Source: Candidatus Bathyarchaeota archaeon (lineage in GTDB: Archaea > Thermoproteota > Bathyarchaeia > Bathyarchaeales > Bathycorpusculaceae). From it: 64,000 nucleotides of DNA. Positions within the stretch are counted from its first letter, which is position 1. Each line of letters opens with the position of its first letter. The notes beneath the pieces are model-generated. The model was given only the letters and a program-made list of their open reading frames with translations. It did no database searches and was not told the DNA's origin. The DNA is taken from the NCBI GenBank assembly GCA_026014545.1, contig JAOZIH010000007.1:32793-96792 (forward strand), in the 5' to 3' direction. Below are positions 42,284 through 50,985 of the stretch, piece by piece. The translations under genes and the position numbers were made by a program.

Positions 42284-43053
42284 ATGTTCATGCGTTTTCC
42301 ACGCACAAACCCGACCAAAGTTAAGCCTGCAGCTTCAGCCATGTCGACACCGGAGTCCAATGCCGCGCCCAAAGAAGCAACAATCGGCAAGCCAACCTTC
42401 GCGGCTTTGAAAACAATGTCGCCTGATAATCTTCCAGTTGATGCCAGAAAGCATTCGCTGAAGCAGGTTTGCTTGAGCGCTGCCATACCGATTACTTTAT
42501 CTACTGCATTGTGTCTGCCAACGTCTTCCGCCATAGCCACAAGAGCGCCATCCGCAGTGTAGATGGCTGCTGCGTGTACGCCTCCGGTTTGCCTGAAAAC
42601 CTCGGTTTTAAAGTTTAGCTGGTTAACCGCGTTGAAGAGGATTTCAGCTTTAACCGTCAAGCTTGAAATCACTTTTGCTGGCTTTCGCTGATACTGGTAA
42701 ATTGGTTGTCCGCCGCATGCGGAGGTGACTACGCGTTGATGAAGCCGCGAGAGGCTTAAGCGCTCCTCAAGGTTTATTGCAGGCTGAAGCTTCACGTGGC
42801 ATGAGCCTTCTTTTTCGTTTATGGCTACTTCCATAATTTCTTCAGTTGATTTTAGAATGCCCTCTGCGAGTAAGTGGCCAACTGCCATCTCCTTGAGGTT
42901 TGAGGGTGAACATAGGATTGTCGCCCAATAGGTTGTGTTCACAAATATGTGTAGTGGTTTTTCTTCGGCTACGTAGTCAGCCATTTTTTTCGAGGTTTTT
43001 GTAGTCAAGTCGTATTTTGTTATTTCCACCTTACGCATCATCGCCCAACTCAT
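42253..43053 (-). CDS. fdhD: FdhD-like sulfurtransferase for molybdo/tungsto-enzymes
   Basis: 266 aa. GGVHAAAIYTADGALVAMAEDVGRHNAVDKVIG and FVRGKRMNIYTFADR are unmistakable FdhD text. FdhD passes sulfur to the molybdopterin cofactor of formate dehydrogenase-type enzymes. The usual CGxCG loop here reads SACGGQPIY, with a single Cys (Cys113), which fits a minimal active site but not the two-Cys form. It starts directly at the stop of the upstream ATP-grasp ligase (TAAATG), so the two are an operon. In this genome it could serve FwdB or another dehydrogenase; no formate dehydrogenase is in the window. Confidence 0.93.
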   Translation of the reverse strand: MSWAMMRKVEITKYDLTTKTSKKMADYVAEEKPLHIFVNTTYWATILCSPSNLKEMAVGHLLAEGILKSTEEIMEVAINEKEGSCHVKLQPAINLEERLSLSRLHQRVVTSACGGQPIYQYQRKPAKVISSLTVKAEILFNAVNQLNFKTEVFRQTGGVHAAAIYTADGALVAMAEDVGRHNAVDKVIGMAALKQTCFSECFLASTGRLSGDIVFKAAKVGLPIVASLGAALDSGVDMAEAAGLTLVGFVRGKRMNIYTFADRILS

Positions 43054-43941
43054 TTACCGCTTTAATTCGGATAAAACGTAATTGACGATTTCATCGGCTA
43101 TGTTGACTTTCGTAACCATTTGCAAGCCCTTCCAGCCTGGCTGACTATTCACGTCGCAAATTTTTGGTCCATCTGGGCCTTCGAGGATGTCAATGCCCGC
43201 GATTTTGCAACCTATCGCGTTGGCAGCTTTGAGGGCTAACTCTTCAAACGCTGGGTCAAGCGTTATGGGCGCTGGTCTGGCGCCTTGGCTGTAGTTTGTT
43301 TTCCAGCTTTCTGCTACGCGGCGCATGGCGGCTACCACTCGTCCGCCGATAATGAACGCGCGGATGTCAGAGGTTCCGTGAGGCACGAATTCTTGGATGT
43401 AGATTACGCCGTGATGGAAAGTTATGGCCTTGAAAACTGTGTTTGCAACTTCGACGTCTACAACTCGTGTTGCGCCTATGCCTCTTGAGCCGAAAAGCGG
43501 CTTGACCACAACGTCGCCGCCAAGCTCATTGAATGCTTTCAGCGCCTCGTTTACGCTTTCTGTCACCACTGTGCGCGGCACAGGTATGCCATTATCCTCG
43601 AGGATGGCAAGTATGTCATATTTGTCAACGCAGTGCTCTATGGCCTCTGCGGGGTTTATTACGAGGAAGCCGTGGCGTTCCAGTTTGTATAACATATCCA
43701 TGCGGAAAACTATCTCTTCCAAGGAGCCGCGTCCAATTGGGCGAATGATGAGCGCGTCTAAATCCTCGAGCAAATTTAGGCTATTTACCCTAAAGTAGGG
43801 TTTCTGCCCAAGCTGTGCGACTAGTTTTGGAAAAGTGAAGCACTCGTATGCGATGTCTCGCCTAGTCAAGGCTTCTCTAAGTTGGGTGCTGCTCCATGCT
43901 TCCATGTTTCTGGTTGCGATTCCGATTTTCAACTTGACCAT
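43054..43941 (-). CDS. RimK/MptN-like ATP-grasp ligase
   Basis: 295 aa. ATP-grasp stretches: CVDKYDILAILEDNGIPVPRT, GDVVVKPLFGSRGIGATRV, IQEFVPHGTSDIRAFIIGG and CDVNSQPGWKGLQ. This is the RimK-related group whose archaeal members add glutamate to tetrahydromethanopterin (MptN) or coenzyme F420 (CofF), or modify proteins. In an H4MPT-using cell MptN is the first guess. The AAGGA before the ATG is close to the start. It is coupled to fdhD downstream. Confidence 0.8.
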   Translation of the reverse strand: MVKLKIGIATRNMEAWSSTQLREALTRRDIAYECFTFPKLVAQLGQKPYFRVNSLNLLEDLDALIIRPIGRGSLEEIVFRMDMLYKLERHGFLVINPAEAIEHCVDKYDILAILEDNGIPVPRTVVTESVNEALKAFNELGGDVVVKPLFGSRGIGATRVVDVEVANTVFKAITFHHGVIYIQEFVPHGTSDIRAFIIGGRVVAAMRRVAESWKTNYSQGARPAPITLDPAFEELALKAANAIGCKIAGIDILEGPDGPKICDVNSQPGWKGLQMVTKVNIADEIVNYVLSELKR

Positions 43942-44173
43942 TTCCTTGAATGTTTGCTCCGCAAGAGATGCAGATGGCTTTTGCTCTTAAAGTTTCCGTG
44001 AGAAAAACTGTTGGTGTTTCCATCTTCGTTTGCTTCTCATTTATAGGCTCAGCTATGCAGTTACGTTGATATAGTTGGCGGGTAGGCATTGGCGTGTTCT
44101 TTTGGAGAACACTTTTGTTCTTCGGGGAGAATTATTAGGCTCTTTCTGCAAGTACTATAATGGTGAAAAACCA

Positions 44174-44992
44174 ATGGTTGAGAAAAAATTAATCGCATGC
44201 AGCATACTCGCCATAGCAATTGGGATAGCGTCAATCGTGCCATTGGAATACCTGATGGCGGCGGAGGCTCAGGAAAACGCTCAGCAAGCAAATACTGGAA
44301 TGCCAAAGGTTGAGCCGCTACTTAGCGAAGTGAACATTACATACGCCTATTGCAACCCCGACAAAATCACTGGAAACACTACAATGACGCTTTACGGCGC
44401 AAATATTCAAGTGGTCGCAAACTTCACTTTGAATGTTGATGCTCTAGACGATGCAGACGCTCAGATTGAATACTACAAATTCGCGGTTTCATCTGACGAA
44501 GGGCCGATTCTCAATATGGGCTACTATATAGTAGTAGACTTCAACGCGTACAGCATTACCAGTATCGGAGGACCTGAAGGAACAGTAACTTTCGCAAACG
44601 GATTGACCTTTAAAGGACCACGTGGCGAAGGACAAGACATAGATTACGGCTGCGGTGGCCAAGGCATAAACTATGAAGCATGGAAAAGCGGCTACTCAAT
44701 GGGACTTGTCAGCAAATACATATTCGGAACCGACCCCAATGATTTACCCCTAGCTGTCACTAAGCTCAGAAATGCTCAAACGTTATACATTGATGTAAGC
44801 AAAATATGCACGGTCACAGTCAAGGGCAACGTCACCGTCACCACACCAGCAACCGACCAAATCCTACAACACATAGCACTAACAAATATAGGCAGCGGAT
44901 TCGGATTCGTATATGGAACCTTTGCAAACGAAATACCTTTCCCAGTGGAAGGACCTTTAACAGGACTCGCGCCAATAACTCCCAGTAGCTGA
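44174..44992 (+). CDS. Secreted protein with signal peptide, unknown
   Basis: 272 aa from the ATG at 44174; the frame is open 33 codons earlier but lacks a start there that fits. Residues 5-29 form a signal peptide (LIACSILAIAIGIASIVPLEYLMA). The exported part is beta-rich with many Asn and Thr (VEPLLSEVNITYAYCNPDKITGNTTMTLYGANIQV) and a Cys-containing GCGGQGINYEAW. I do not recognise it. Just downstream lies a membrane-bound HTH gene and then a large surface protein, so all three may form an envelope locus. Confidence 0.65.
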   Translation: MVEKKLIACSILAIAIGIASIVPLEYLMAAEAQENAQQANTGMPKVEPLLSEVNITYAYCNPDKITGNTTMTLYGANIQVVANFTLNVDALDDADAQIEYYKFAVSSDEGPILNMGYYIVVDFNAYSITSIGGPEGTVTFANGLTFKGPRGEGQDIDYGCGGQGINYEAWKSGYSMGLVSKYIFGTDPNDLPLAVTKLRNAQTLYIDVSKICTVTVKGNVTVTTPATDQILQHIALTNIGSGFGFVYGTFANEIPFPVEGPLTGLAPITPSS

Positions 44993-45034
44993 AATAGACA
45001 ACAATACTATACCAAATCCATAGGTTGAAGAAAC

Positions 45035-45490
45035 TTGGCTAACGAAGAGCTTGAAGGCAACACTTTAGCCGTCTACGCGTTTATTGCCCATGCTAACAGG
45101 CCAGTTGGCACAAGAGCGGTTATGCGCGGTGCAAACCTTAGCAGTCCAAGTGTGGCGCATAGGCATCTGCAAAAGCTCGAGGACCTCGGCTTAATCGAAA
45201 GAAACCATTACGGTGACTATGTGCTTAAAGAAAAAACAGGTGTAAACGGTTACGTCTGGGTTGGCAGAAACCTTGTGCCAAGACTGCTATTTTACGCCCT
45301 CTTTTTTATGGGCGCATTCGGCGCTGAAGTCGCCATTCTGGTGTTCGGTTTTTTCGTGTCCGGTTTGGTTCCTGATGTAAGCTTCGTGTACCTAACGGTA
45401 ATGACAGCGGTTGCGATGGCTCTTTTCCTTTTTGAAGGAGCATCACTTAACAGAAAAGTTAAACATAAAAACCAGGAAAACAGCGTATAA
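45035..45490 (+). CDS. Membrane-anchored winged-helix regulator
   Basis: 151 aa from a TTG. The N-terminal 70 residues are a winged helix (VGTRAVMRGANLSSPSVAHRHLQKLEDLGLIER). Two strongly hydrophobic spans follow (about residues 82-103 and 110-130). This is the same plan as the regulator at 3428-4120, though not the same sequence. It lies between two secreted/surface genes on its strand. The N-terminal DNA-binding part would face the cytoplasm. Confidence 0.75.
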   Translation: MANEELEGNTLAVYAFIAHANRPVGTRAVMRGANLSSPSVAHRHLQKLEDLGLIERNHYGDYVLKEKTGVNGYVWVGRNLVPRLLFYALFFMGAFGAEVAILVFGFFVSGLVPDVSFVYLTVMTAVAMALFLFEGASLNRKVKHKNQENSV

Positions 45491-45525
45491 CGCAATAAAA
45501 GAGCCTAACAGGCGAAGTCCCCAAA

Positions 45526-47010
45526 ATGAAACGAGCCATACTATTTGCAGCCATAGCGATTTTTCTGTTGTTAATAGGTTTAATCGCTGTGTTAGCCTTT
45601 AACAGTATGCAGAAACCGTTCCATGTCGGCGTCACCTTTGGCGGAAGCACCGCAGCCGAAGCTAAGCAACTAATTGACAGAGTGAAAGATTATACTAACT
45701 TGTTTGTGGTGCAGTCTGGTCCATTGCAGATGGATATTCCCCAATTAGAGAATACCGAATTGGAGAAAATATGCGATTGTGCTGTCGAGGCTGGATTAGA
45801 TATCATAATTTACGTTGGTGCCTTTGAAATTCAGGCAAACACAACCGTTGCCTTCATTAATGCTGCACAGGAACGCTGGGGCAGCCACTTCTTGGGATTG
45901 TATTACGGTGATGAGCCTGGCGGAAAAATGCTGGATGACGTTGGGCGATTAGATAACATCCCAAATTTAGGCAATGTCACTAAGGACCAGCGTGGTGTTA
46001 CCATTAGGCAAACTAATGGCTCTATTGAAATCGTAAGGCAGTTTGACTTTTTCGGTCAAATAAGTTTGAGTTACAGCGACTCAGTTAGTTACAACATGAC
46101 GACTTATTTCCCAGATGGCACAATAACAGTGTTCAAAGGCTATGCTGATTATGATTATCATTTTGAAAACTGCGAATTCTTGGTTTACCTGCCAAACGGC
46201 ACGGTCACCTTGCAAAGGGGCTTGCTCCCAAGTTCGCCATCTGTTGTGACCGATAGAGGCGATATTTCTCAGTTTGAACCCTACCAAAAAGTCTGGGATT
46301 CACGTCCATTCCAAACAATGGATGATATGCCCGCAGTAGCCACATCATATGTAAAGACACAACAGGCAATCATAGACAGGATACATAATCAAGTTGACGT
46401 TAAGCTTTTCACTTCTGACTATGCGCTTTACTGGTGGGATTACTTGAGCGGTTATGATGTTGTGCTTGCTCAGTTGGGGTGGAACAACACTGTGGCTCAA
46501 GAAATAGGTCTTGTTAGGGGTGCAGCGAACCTGCAGGGCAAAAGTTGGGGCGTGATATTGACTTGGAAGTACAAGGAGCCGCCTTATTTGGCAAGCGGCG
46601 AAGAAATCTACAGCCAGATGCGTACGGCGTATGAATGCGGCGCAGAATATGTTGTGGTGTTTAATTACGCAGAAAACATGACTGGACCTTACGGCATTTT
46701 GCAGCTTGAGCATTTTGATGCTTTGGAGCGTTTCTGGCGTGATGTTGTTCAAAATCCGTTTGTGTGGCATGGAACTGTTAAAGCTGAGGTTGCATTGGTT
46801 TTGCCTAAGGACTATGGGTGGGGCATGCGTAACCCGCAGGACACGATTTGGGGCTTATGGAGCCCCGACAGCGCTGCAGAGCAGATTTGGACGCAACTTC
46901 AAAGCAAGCTACAACAGTATGGCTCAAAACTAGACATAGTCTATGATAACCCAGCCTATCCAGTGGCGGGAAAGTACCCAGAAATTATCTACTGGAACCA
47001 AACAGGCTAA
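45526..47010 (+). CDS. Membrane-anchored extracellular TIM-barrel-like protein (long paralogue)
   Basis: 494 aa. Residues 5-24 are a signal anchor. The sequence parallels the 381-aa protein at 30477-31622: FHVGVTFGGSTAAEAKQLIDRV, GLYYGDEPGGKML, LFTSDYALYWWDY, WGVILTWKYKEPPYL, LPKDYGWGMRNP and IWGLWSPDSA. Between the EPGG motif and LFTSDY this copy has an extra block of about 110 residues (roughly 145-260) rich in beta text (SVSYNMTTYFPDGTITVFK), perhaps a separate module. The conserved acidic residues suit a glycoside hydrolase, but none is proven. It follows the membrane HTH gene by 35 nt. Confidence 0.75.
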   Translation: MKRAILFAAIAIFLLLIGLIAVLAFNSMQKPFHVGVTFGGSTAAEAKQLIDRVKDYTNLFVVQSGPLQMDIPQLENTELEKICDCAVEAGLDIIIYVGAFEIQANTTVAFINAAQERWGSHFLGLYYGDEPGGKMLDDVGRLDNIPNLGNVTKDQRGVTIRQTNGSIEIVRQFDFFGQISLSYSDSVSYNMTTYFPDGTITVFKGYADYDYHFENCEFLVYLPNGTVTLQRGLLPSSPSVVTDRGDISQFEPYQKVWDSRPFQTMDDMPAVATSYVKTQQAIIDRIHNQVDVKLFTSDYALYWWDYLSGYDVVLAQLGWNNTVAQEIGLVRGAANLQGKSWGVILTWKYKEPPYLASGEEIYSQMRTAYECGAEYVVVFNYAENMTGPYGILQLEHFDALERFWRDVVQNPFVWHGTVKAEVALVLPKDYGWGMRNPQDTIWGLWSPDSAAEQIWTQLQSKLQQYGSKLDIVYDNPAYPVAGKYPEIIYWNQTG

Positions 47011-47116
47011 ACATAAAAATGCGCCTCGCGTAAGTAATTGCTTTTTTAGTTTTCGGCTTTAAGAAGTGACTTGAAGAATATGTTAACGTTTTTGTGCTTT
47101 CTTGCTTAAAGCTTAA

Positions 47117-47137
47117 ATACGTATTTTACACGTATAT
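47117..47137 (+). promoter_or_regulatory. Candidate operator of the toxin-antitoxin pair
   Basis: ATACGTATTTTACACGTATAT holds the inverted repeat TACGT-N7-ACGTA, and its first eight bases (ATACGTAT) are themselves a palindrome. It overlaps TATA-like sequence 15-35 nt before the toxin start. Such symmetric sites before TA operons usually bind the antitoxin's AbrB-like domain; this is inferred. Confidence 0.45.
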
Positions 47138-47151
47138 TATTAGGAATTAAC

Positions 47152-47376
47152 GTGCAGAAGAAGCCCATACGCCTAACAAAACATGCAGTTCAACGAGCCT
47201 TGAAATACGATTTAGCCCCTGACCTAATTGAAAAAATAATTTGGGAAGGTGAAAAACAGAAAGAAGGCAAAACGAAAGCAAAATACGTACTCAAAACCAA
47301 AAACGGCGTTTGGGTTGCTATCTGCCACGAATATTCCGACCAAATCATAATAATAACCCTCATGAAGGGGAGGTGA
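47152..47376 (+). CDS. DUF4258-like toxin
   Basis: 74 aa from a GTG. IRLTKHAVQRALKYDLAPDLIEKII, then GKTKAKYVLKTKNGVWVAICHEYSDQIIIITLMKG matches the DUF4258/RelE-related fold, with His and Arg residues typical of small ribonucleases. It is followed after 10 nt by a zinc-finger/AbrB antitoxin. The pair is a type II toxin-antitoxin arrangement. It may instead be an ordinary housekeeping regulator, since no test is possible here. Confidence 0.75.
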   Translation: MQKKPIRLTKHAVQRALKYDLAPDLIEKIIWEGEKQKEGKTKAKYVLKTKNGVWVAICHEYSDQIIIITLMKGR

Positions 47377-47386
47377 AAAGCAGAAA

Positions 47387-47713
47387 ATGCCAAAATGCCC
47401 CAAATGCAAAACTGAATACGTAGAAGTAGAAGTTGACTTCGAGTACGGCGATATTATCCTACGAAATGTTAAGGCGCTCAAGTGCCCAAAATGCGGAGAG
47501 GAGCTTTTCACGCCAGAGCAGTACCGCATCATAAGAGAAAGAATCCGCAGTGTGGCTCAGCCTCTAAAGTTAAAGCGGAAGATAAGCACAGCAGGGAAAA
47601 AGCCCATAGTGTACCTGCCTGAAGATGTGGTTAAAGCCATAAACGCCAAAGTGGGCGATGAAATCGATATCTACGTTGAGGGAAACAAAATAATAATCGA
47701 AAAAACAGCTTAA
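47387..47713 (+). CDS. YgiT-type zinc-finger plus AbrB/SpoVT antitoxin
   Basis: 108 aa. The N-terminal half is an MqsA/YgiT-type zinc finger (CPKCKTEY near 4-11 and CPKCGEEL near 33-40). The C-terminal half is a swapped-hairpin AbrB DNA-binding domain ([36 protein letters not shown]). Antitoxins of this design bind and silence the toxin through the N-terminus and repress their own operon. An AGGGGAGGTG site lies before the ATG. An inverted repeat upstream of the toxin is a likely target. Confidence 0.85.
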   Translation: MPKCPKCKTEYVEVEVDFEYGDIILRNVKALKCPKCGEELFTPEQYRIIRERIRSVAQPLKLKRKISTAGKKPIVYLPEDVVKAINAKVGDEIDIYVEGNKIIIEKTA

Positions 47714-47727
47714 CAGCGGCACAGCGC

Positions 47728-48813
47728 TTGGTTTTCTGCAATAACTTTTTTAATCTTCAGCATCATTCTCTTTCGCGGTGCGTTAAAACGGCAACAGCTA
47801 ATTGGTTTCCCGTTGACGGCGATACCTTCGTAACCAAAGACGGTTTCATCTTCAACACCTTTGGGTACGAGCACCCAGCTGGCAGAGTTTTTGCGTTTCT
47901 TAAGTACATCCCCGCCGAATTCCGCTCTCTTTTTGACGTTGAAATGCTGGAGCGCACTTGGAAATACAGCGGCAGGCAACTTTTCCGAGCGGAGAAGCTT
48001 TACACCGCCAAGAACTACAAGACGTTTATTTCAGTGTTCAGAAAAAATTTCCCCGATTATGTATACTACTGTTACTTGCGCAACAAGGAGCTAATCACGG
48101 CGCCGCTGAACCGGATTGAGCGGGTTTTTATTCCCCGAGAGCGCCTTAAAGTTCTGCGGCAAGTTAAGACGCCTGACAGCCTGCAAAAACTGGCGCTGGA
48201 GCTAATAGACATGCTTTCCACTGAGTCCGGCGTCGGCTTAGAGGACTTCGGTATCCATGGGTCCATCGCTTTGGACATGCATGCGCCCGAGTCTGACATT
48301 GACTTTGTGGTCTATGGCTCGGAGAACTTCCGCAAAGTTGAAGCCACAATCGCACGGCTTGTTGACGCTGGCACGCTTAACTATATTGTTGGCAATCGGT
48401 TGGAGGCGGCGCGGAAATTTCAAGGACGCTACAAAGGCAAAATCTTCATGTACAATGCTACTCGCCAGCCAAAAGAAATCACGACATTCTACGGCATGGC
48501 AAAATTCTCGTCAATAGCTCCGGTGAAGTTCCAGTGCACCATAAGCGACGACACCGAGACCATGTTCCGCCCAGCCATCTACAAAATCGCCGACTACAAG
48601 CCATTAGATGCCCAATCGGAGTTGCCGCCGGAGCGCGTTCCTGACCGCGTCGTCTCCAACATAGGCTGTTACCGAAACGTTGCTCGCCAAGGTAGCAGAA
48701 TCAAGGTTGCCGGAATGCTGGAGCGTGTTGAAATCATCAAAACGGGCGATGTTTACTATCAAGTTGTTGTTGGAACCGCTACCTCAGAGGAAGAGTATAT
48801 TTGGCCACTCTAA
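47728..48813 (+). CDS. Nucleotidyltransferase-fold protein, paralogue 1
   Basis: 361 aa as opened at a TTG; the first 20 residues may not be translated. Three parts: an N-terminal domain ([25 protein letters not shown]), a pol-beta-type nucleotidyltransferase with [21 protein letters not shown] (GS at 178-179, Asp190 and Asp192), and a C-terminal OB-like barrel ([19 protein letters not shown]). The two Asp and the GS match metal-dependent nucleotidyl transfer. Two close paralogues follow. No substrate is evident. It begins about 14 nt after the antitoxin stop, so the antitoxin may be co-transcribed with this group. Confidence 0.8.
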   Translation: MVFCNNFFNLQHHSLSRCVKTATANWFPVDGDTFVTKDGFIFNTFGYEHPAGRVFAFLKYIPAEFRSLFDVEMLERTWKYSGRQLFRAEKLYTAKNYKTFISVFRKNFPDYVYYCYLRNKELITAPLNRIERVFIPRERLKVLRQVKTPDSLQKLALELIDMLSTESGVGLEDFGIHGSIALDMHAPESDIDFVVYGSENFRKVEATIARLVDAGTLNYIVGNRLEAARKFQGRYKGKIFMYNATRQPKEITTFYGMAKFSSIAPVKFQCTISDDTETMFRPAIYKIADYKPLDAQSELPPERVPDRVVSNIGCYRNVARQGSRIKVAGMLERVEIIKTGDVYYQVVVGTATSEEEYIWPL

Positions 48814-49874
48814 AACTTAGAGACCGCGACGGCATACTCACACAAGAAGGCCTGATCTTCCGCGTTTTCGGCTATTCACATCCGCCAGGCGCGTACATAT
48901 GCGACGCTGAATACGCCTCCGCCAGCATCTTCAGTTCAGCCGACCCAAGAGCGCCGAGAACAGGAGGCGACCAGCTTTTCTACAAATTCTACAATGATGA
49001 GGGCATGAAGTTTGTCGCCAAAAATTATCCGCAATACCTGGTTTTCCATGAGATGTTGGGGCTGAAACTTGTAGGTGTGCCTGAAAACGCCATAATGGAG
49101 GCCCACCGACCGGCTGAGCGTTTGGCGTATTTGCTTGCAGTTGAACCGAAAGACGAGTTACTAAGTGCGATGCACAGCGTCCTAAGCACCGTGCTAGAAA
49201 ATTCAGGATTGAAAATGCAGAATTTCGGCGTATTCGGTTCTCTCTTGCATGGCTTCCATCATCCACGTTACTCAGACATAGACTTTGTTGTGTATGGTAA
49301 AGCGGAGAACGCGAAGATACGGCAAACTCTCGAGGATTTGTATGCCCGCGGTAGCTCGGGTTTGCGCAATGAATTTGAATCTCAAGACGCAATGAAGGGT
49401 AAGCGTTGGCTTTTCAAAAATTTTGATATAAAGGACTTCATATGGCATCAGCGCCGTAAGATGATTTACTGCTTATACGATGATAGGCCAAGAAGCGGCA
49501 GAATAATCAAAGTCGAGTTTGAGCCTGTTAAGTCTTGGAGCGAAATTGAGTCGGAGTATGATACGCAAGCGCGAATTATACGGAGGGGCTGGGCGAAGCT
49601 TAAGGCGCGCGTCACAGCGGATGATGAAGCGTCGTTTATCCCATCAATTTATAATGTGCAAGTGCTCGACGTCTTGAGTGGTCCTAGGGAAGCGGCGGAA
49701 GTGGTGCGTGTTTTCTCTTACATGGAAGAGTTCCGCCAGCAGGTTCAAAAAGACGAAACCATTATTGTTGAAGGCAATCTTGAGGAGGTTCAATCGCCTA
49801 AGCGTAGCTTTCATCAGATTACCTTAACTTATTGTCCACGTTACTATGAGCAAGTCTTGAGGGCACTGCACTAG
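48801..49874 (+). CDS. Nucleotidyltransferase-fold protein, paralogue 2
   Basis: 357 aa from a TTG that overlaps the previous stop by 13 nt. It has the same plan: [23 protein letters not shown], then [22 protein letters not shown] (GS at 146-147, Asp159 and Asp161), and a C-terminal barrel ([17 protein letters not shown]). It converges with the third paralogue with a 4-nt overlap. Translation coupling with paralogue 1 suggests that they act together. Confidence 0.8.
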   Translation: MATLKLRDRDGILTQEGLIFRVFGYSHPPGAYICDAEYASASIFSSADPRAPRTGGDQLFYKFYNDEGMKFVAKNYPQYLVFHEMLGLKLVGVPENAIMEAHRPAERLAYLLAVEPKDELLSAMHSVLSTVLENSGLKMQNFGVFGSLLHGFHHPRYSDIDFVVYGKAENAKIRQTLEDLYARGSSGLRNEFESQDAMKGKRWLFKNFDIKDFIWHQRRKMIYCLYDDRPRSGRIIKVEFEPVKSWSEIESEYDTQARIIRRGWAKLKARVTADDEASFIPSIYNVQVLDVLSGPREAAEVVRVFSYMEEFRQQVQKDETIIVEGNLEEVQSPKRSFHQITLTYCPRYYEQVLRALH

Positions 49875-50887
49875 CACGACAGTATCATGTAATCCGAAAG
49901 ATTATTTCCGATGATAATGCGATAATAAACCTGCTCCTTCTGCTTTCCCGTTACCTGCTCAACTTTTCCCTGCACAGTAACCATCTCGCCTTTTTTTGCT
50001 TGCTTACAGAATCTACCTCTGAAGGATGCAATTTCCCTTATTGGCTCCAGTTTTGTGCCTTCAACAACTGTAACGTTTTCAATTTGATATGTGCATGGTG
50101 TGAACAGCGCTTCGGAGTCATCTGCAATTGTGGCTGTTATTTTTGTGTAACCGCTGTTCTTGTAGCAGACGTCGCCGTACTGCTCGGTGATGTCGAGCCA
50201 GTCTTTCACAAAGCGTATAAAATATTCCGTGCCCGCATACATGCCCTGGAAAGCCTTGCGCCGTTCGACTCGAGCGAAGTCTTCGAAGCTCATGATGGTG
50301 TCTTTCGAACGGAAATCGAACAGCGCCCTAAGCTCCTGAGAGCTGTAAGGCTTGAATCCTGAAGCATTATCCTTCAACAAGGTTTCAAGCGCTTCATATG
50401 CTTTACGGCAGTTTTCTGCACCATAGATTACTGGGTCAATATCTGACTTTTCAGTGGCTAAGCCGACAAGTACGGAGCCAGAAATACCGACGGCGCTCCA
50501 TGGAATGCCCGCAGCCTCCTTCAACTCCTCCGCAAGCTGCACCGCCTTCCGCTCTAGCGCGCTTAGCTTCTTGGATGTACGTAGTAACCCGAGTTTTCTA
50601 ATGGGGTTATAATGCTTCTCAACAATGTTGATTGGCACTTCACAGAGGGTTTCGTCAAATACTGGATCATGCATTATAAGTTCAGGCATGTTTTGCTCGA
50701 GAAACTTGAAGCGGTCGCTGAAGCTGTAGACTTTGCCATACGAGTCTCTTGGGCTTCTCCGTGTGCCTTGCGGTGAAGGAATAAACCGTGGAAATGCTAT
50801 GATATGGTTGGGTGGATGCACTAAGCCTTTCACATCGAAAATTACGCCGTTTTTTGTCCTAATCAGTTCGCCTTCGCGTGCTCGCAC
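49871..50887 (-). CDS. Nucleotidyltransferase-fold protein, paralogue 3
   Basis: 338 aa from a GTG. NGVIFDVKGLVHPPNHIIAFPRFIP, then ISGSVLVGLATEKSDIDPVIYG (GS at 137-138, Asp149 and Asp151) and a C-terminal barrel (AKKGEMVTVQGKVEQVTG) repeat the plan of the other two, on the opposite strand. The second pair of Asp is followed by Pro where the others have Phe. Presumably an ancient duplication; function unknown. Confidence 0.8.
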   Translation of the reverse strand: MRAREGELIRTKNGVIFDVKGLVHPPNHIIAFPRFIPSPQGTRRSPRDSYGKVYSFSDRFKFLEQNMPELIMHDPVFDETLCEVPINIVEKHYNPIRKLGLLRTSKKLSALERKAVQLAEELKEAAGIPWSAVGISGSVLVGLATEKSDIDPVIYGAENCRKAYEALETLLKDNASGFKPYSSQELRALFDFRSKDTIMSFEDFARVERRKAFQGMYAGTEYFIRFVKDWLDITEQYGDVCYKNSGYTKITATIADDSEALFTPCTYQIENVTVVEGTKLEPIREIASFRGRFCKQAKKGEMVTVQGKVEQVTGKQKEQVYYRIIIGNNLSDYMILSC

Positions 50888-50985
50888 ACACTTCTGCTCC
50901 TCAATTGAGTCATTATGTTAGATGTTTCAATTGTGTGTAGTTTTTTACACAACGTTAATAAACCTTCTTTAAGCCATTTTCCCTT

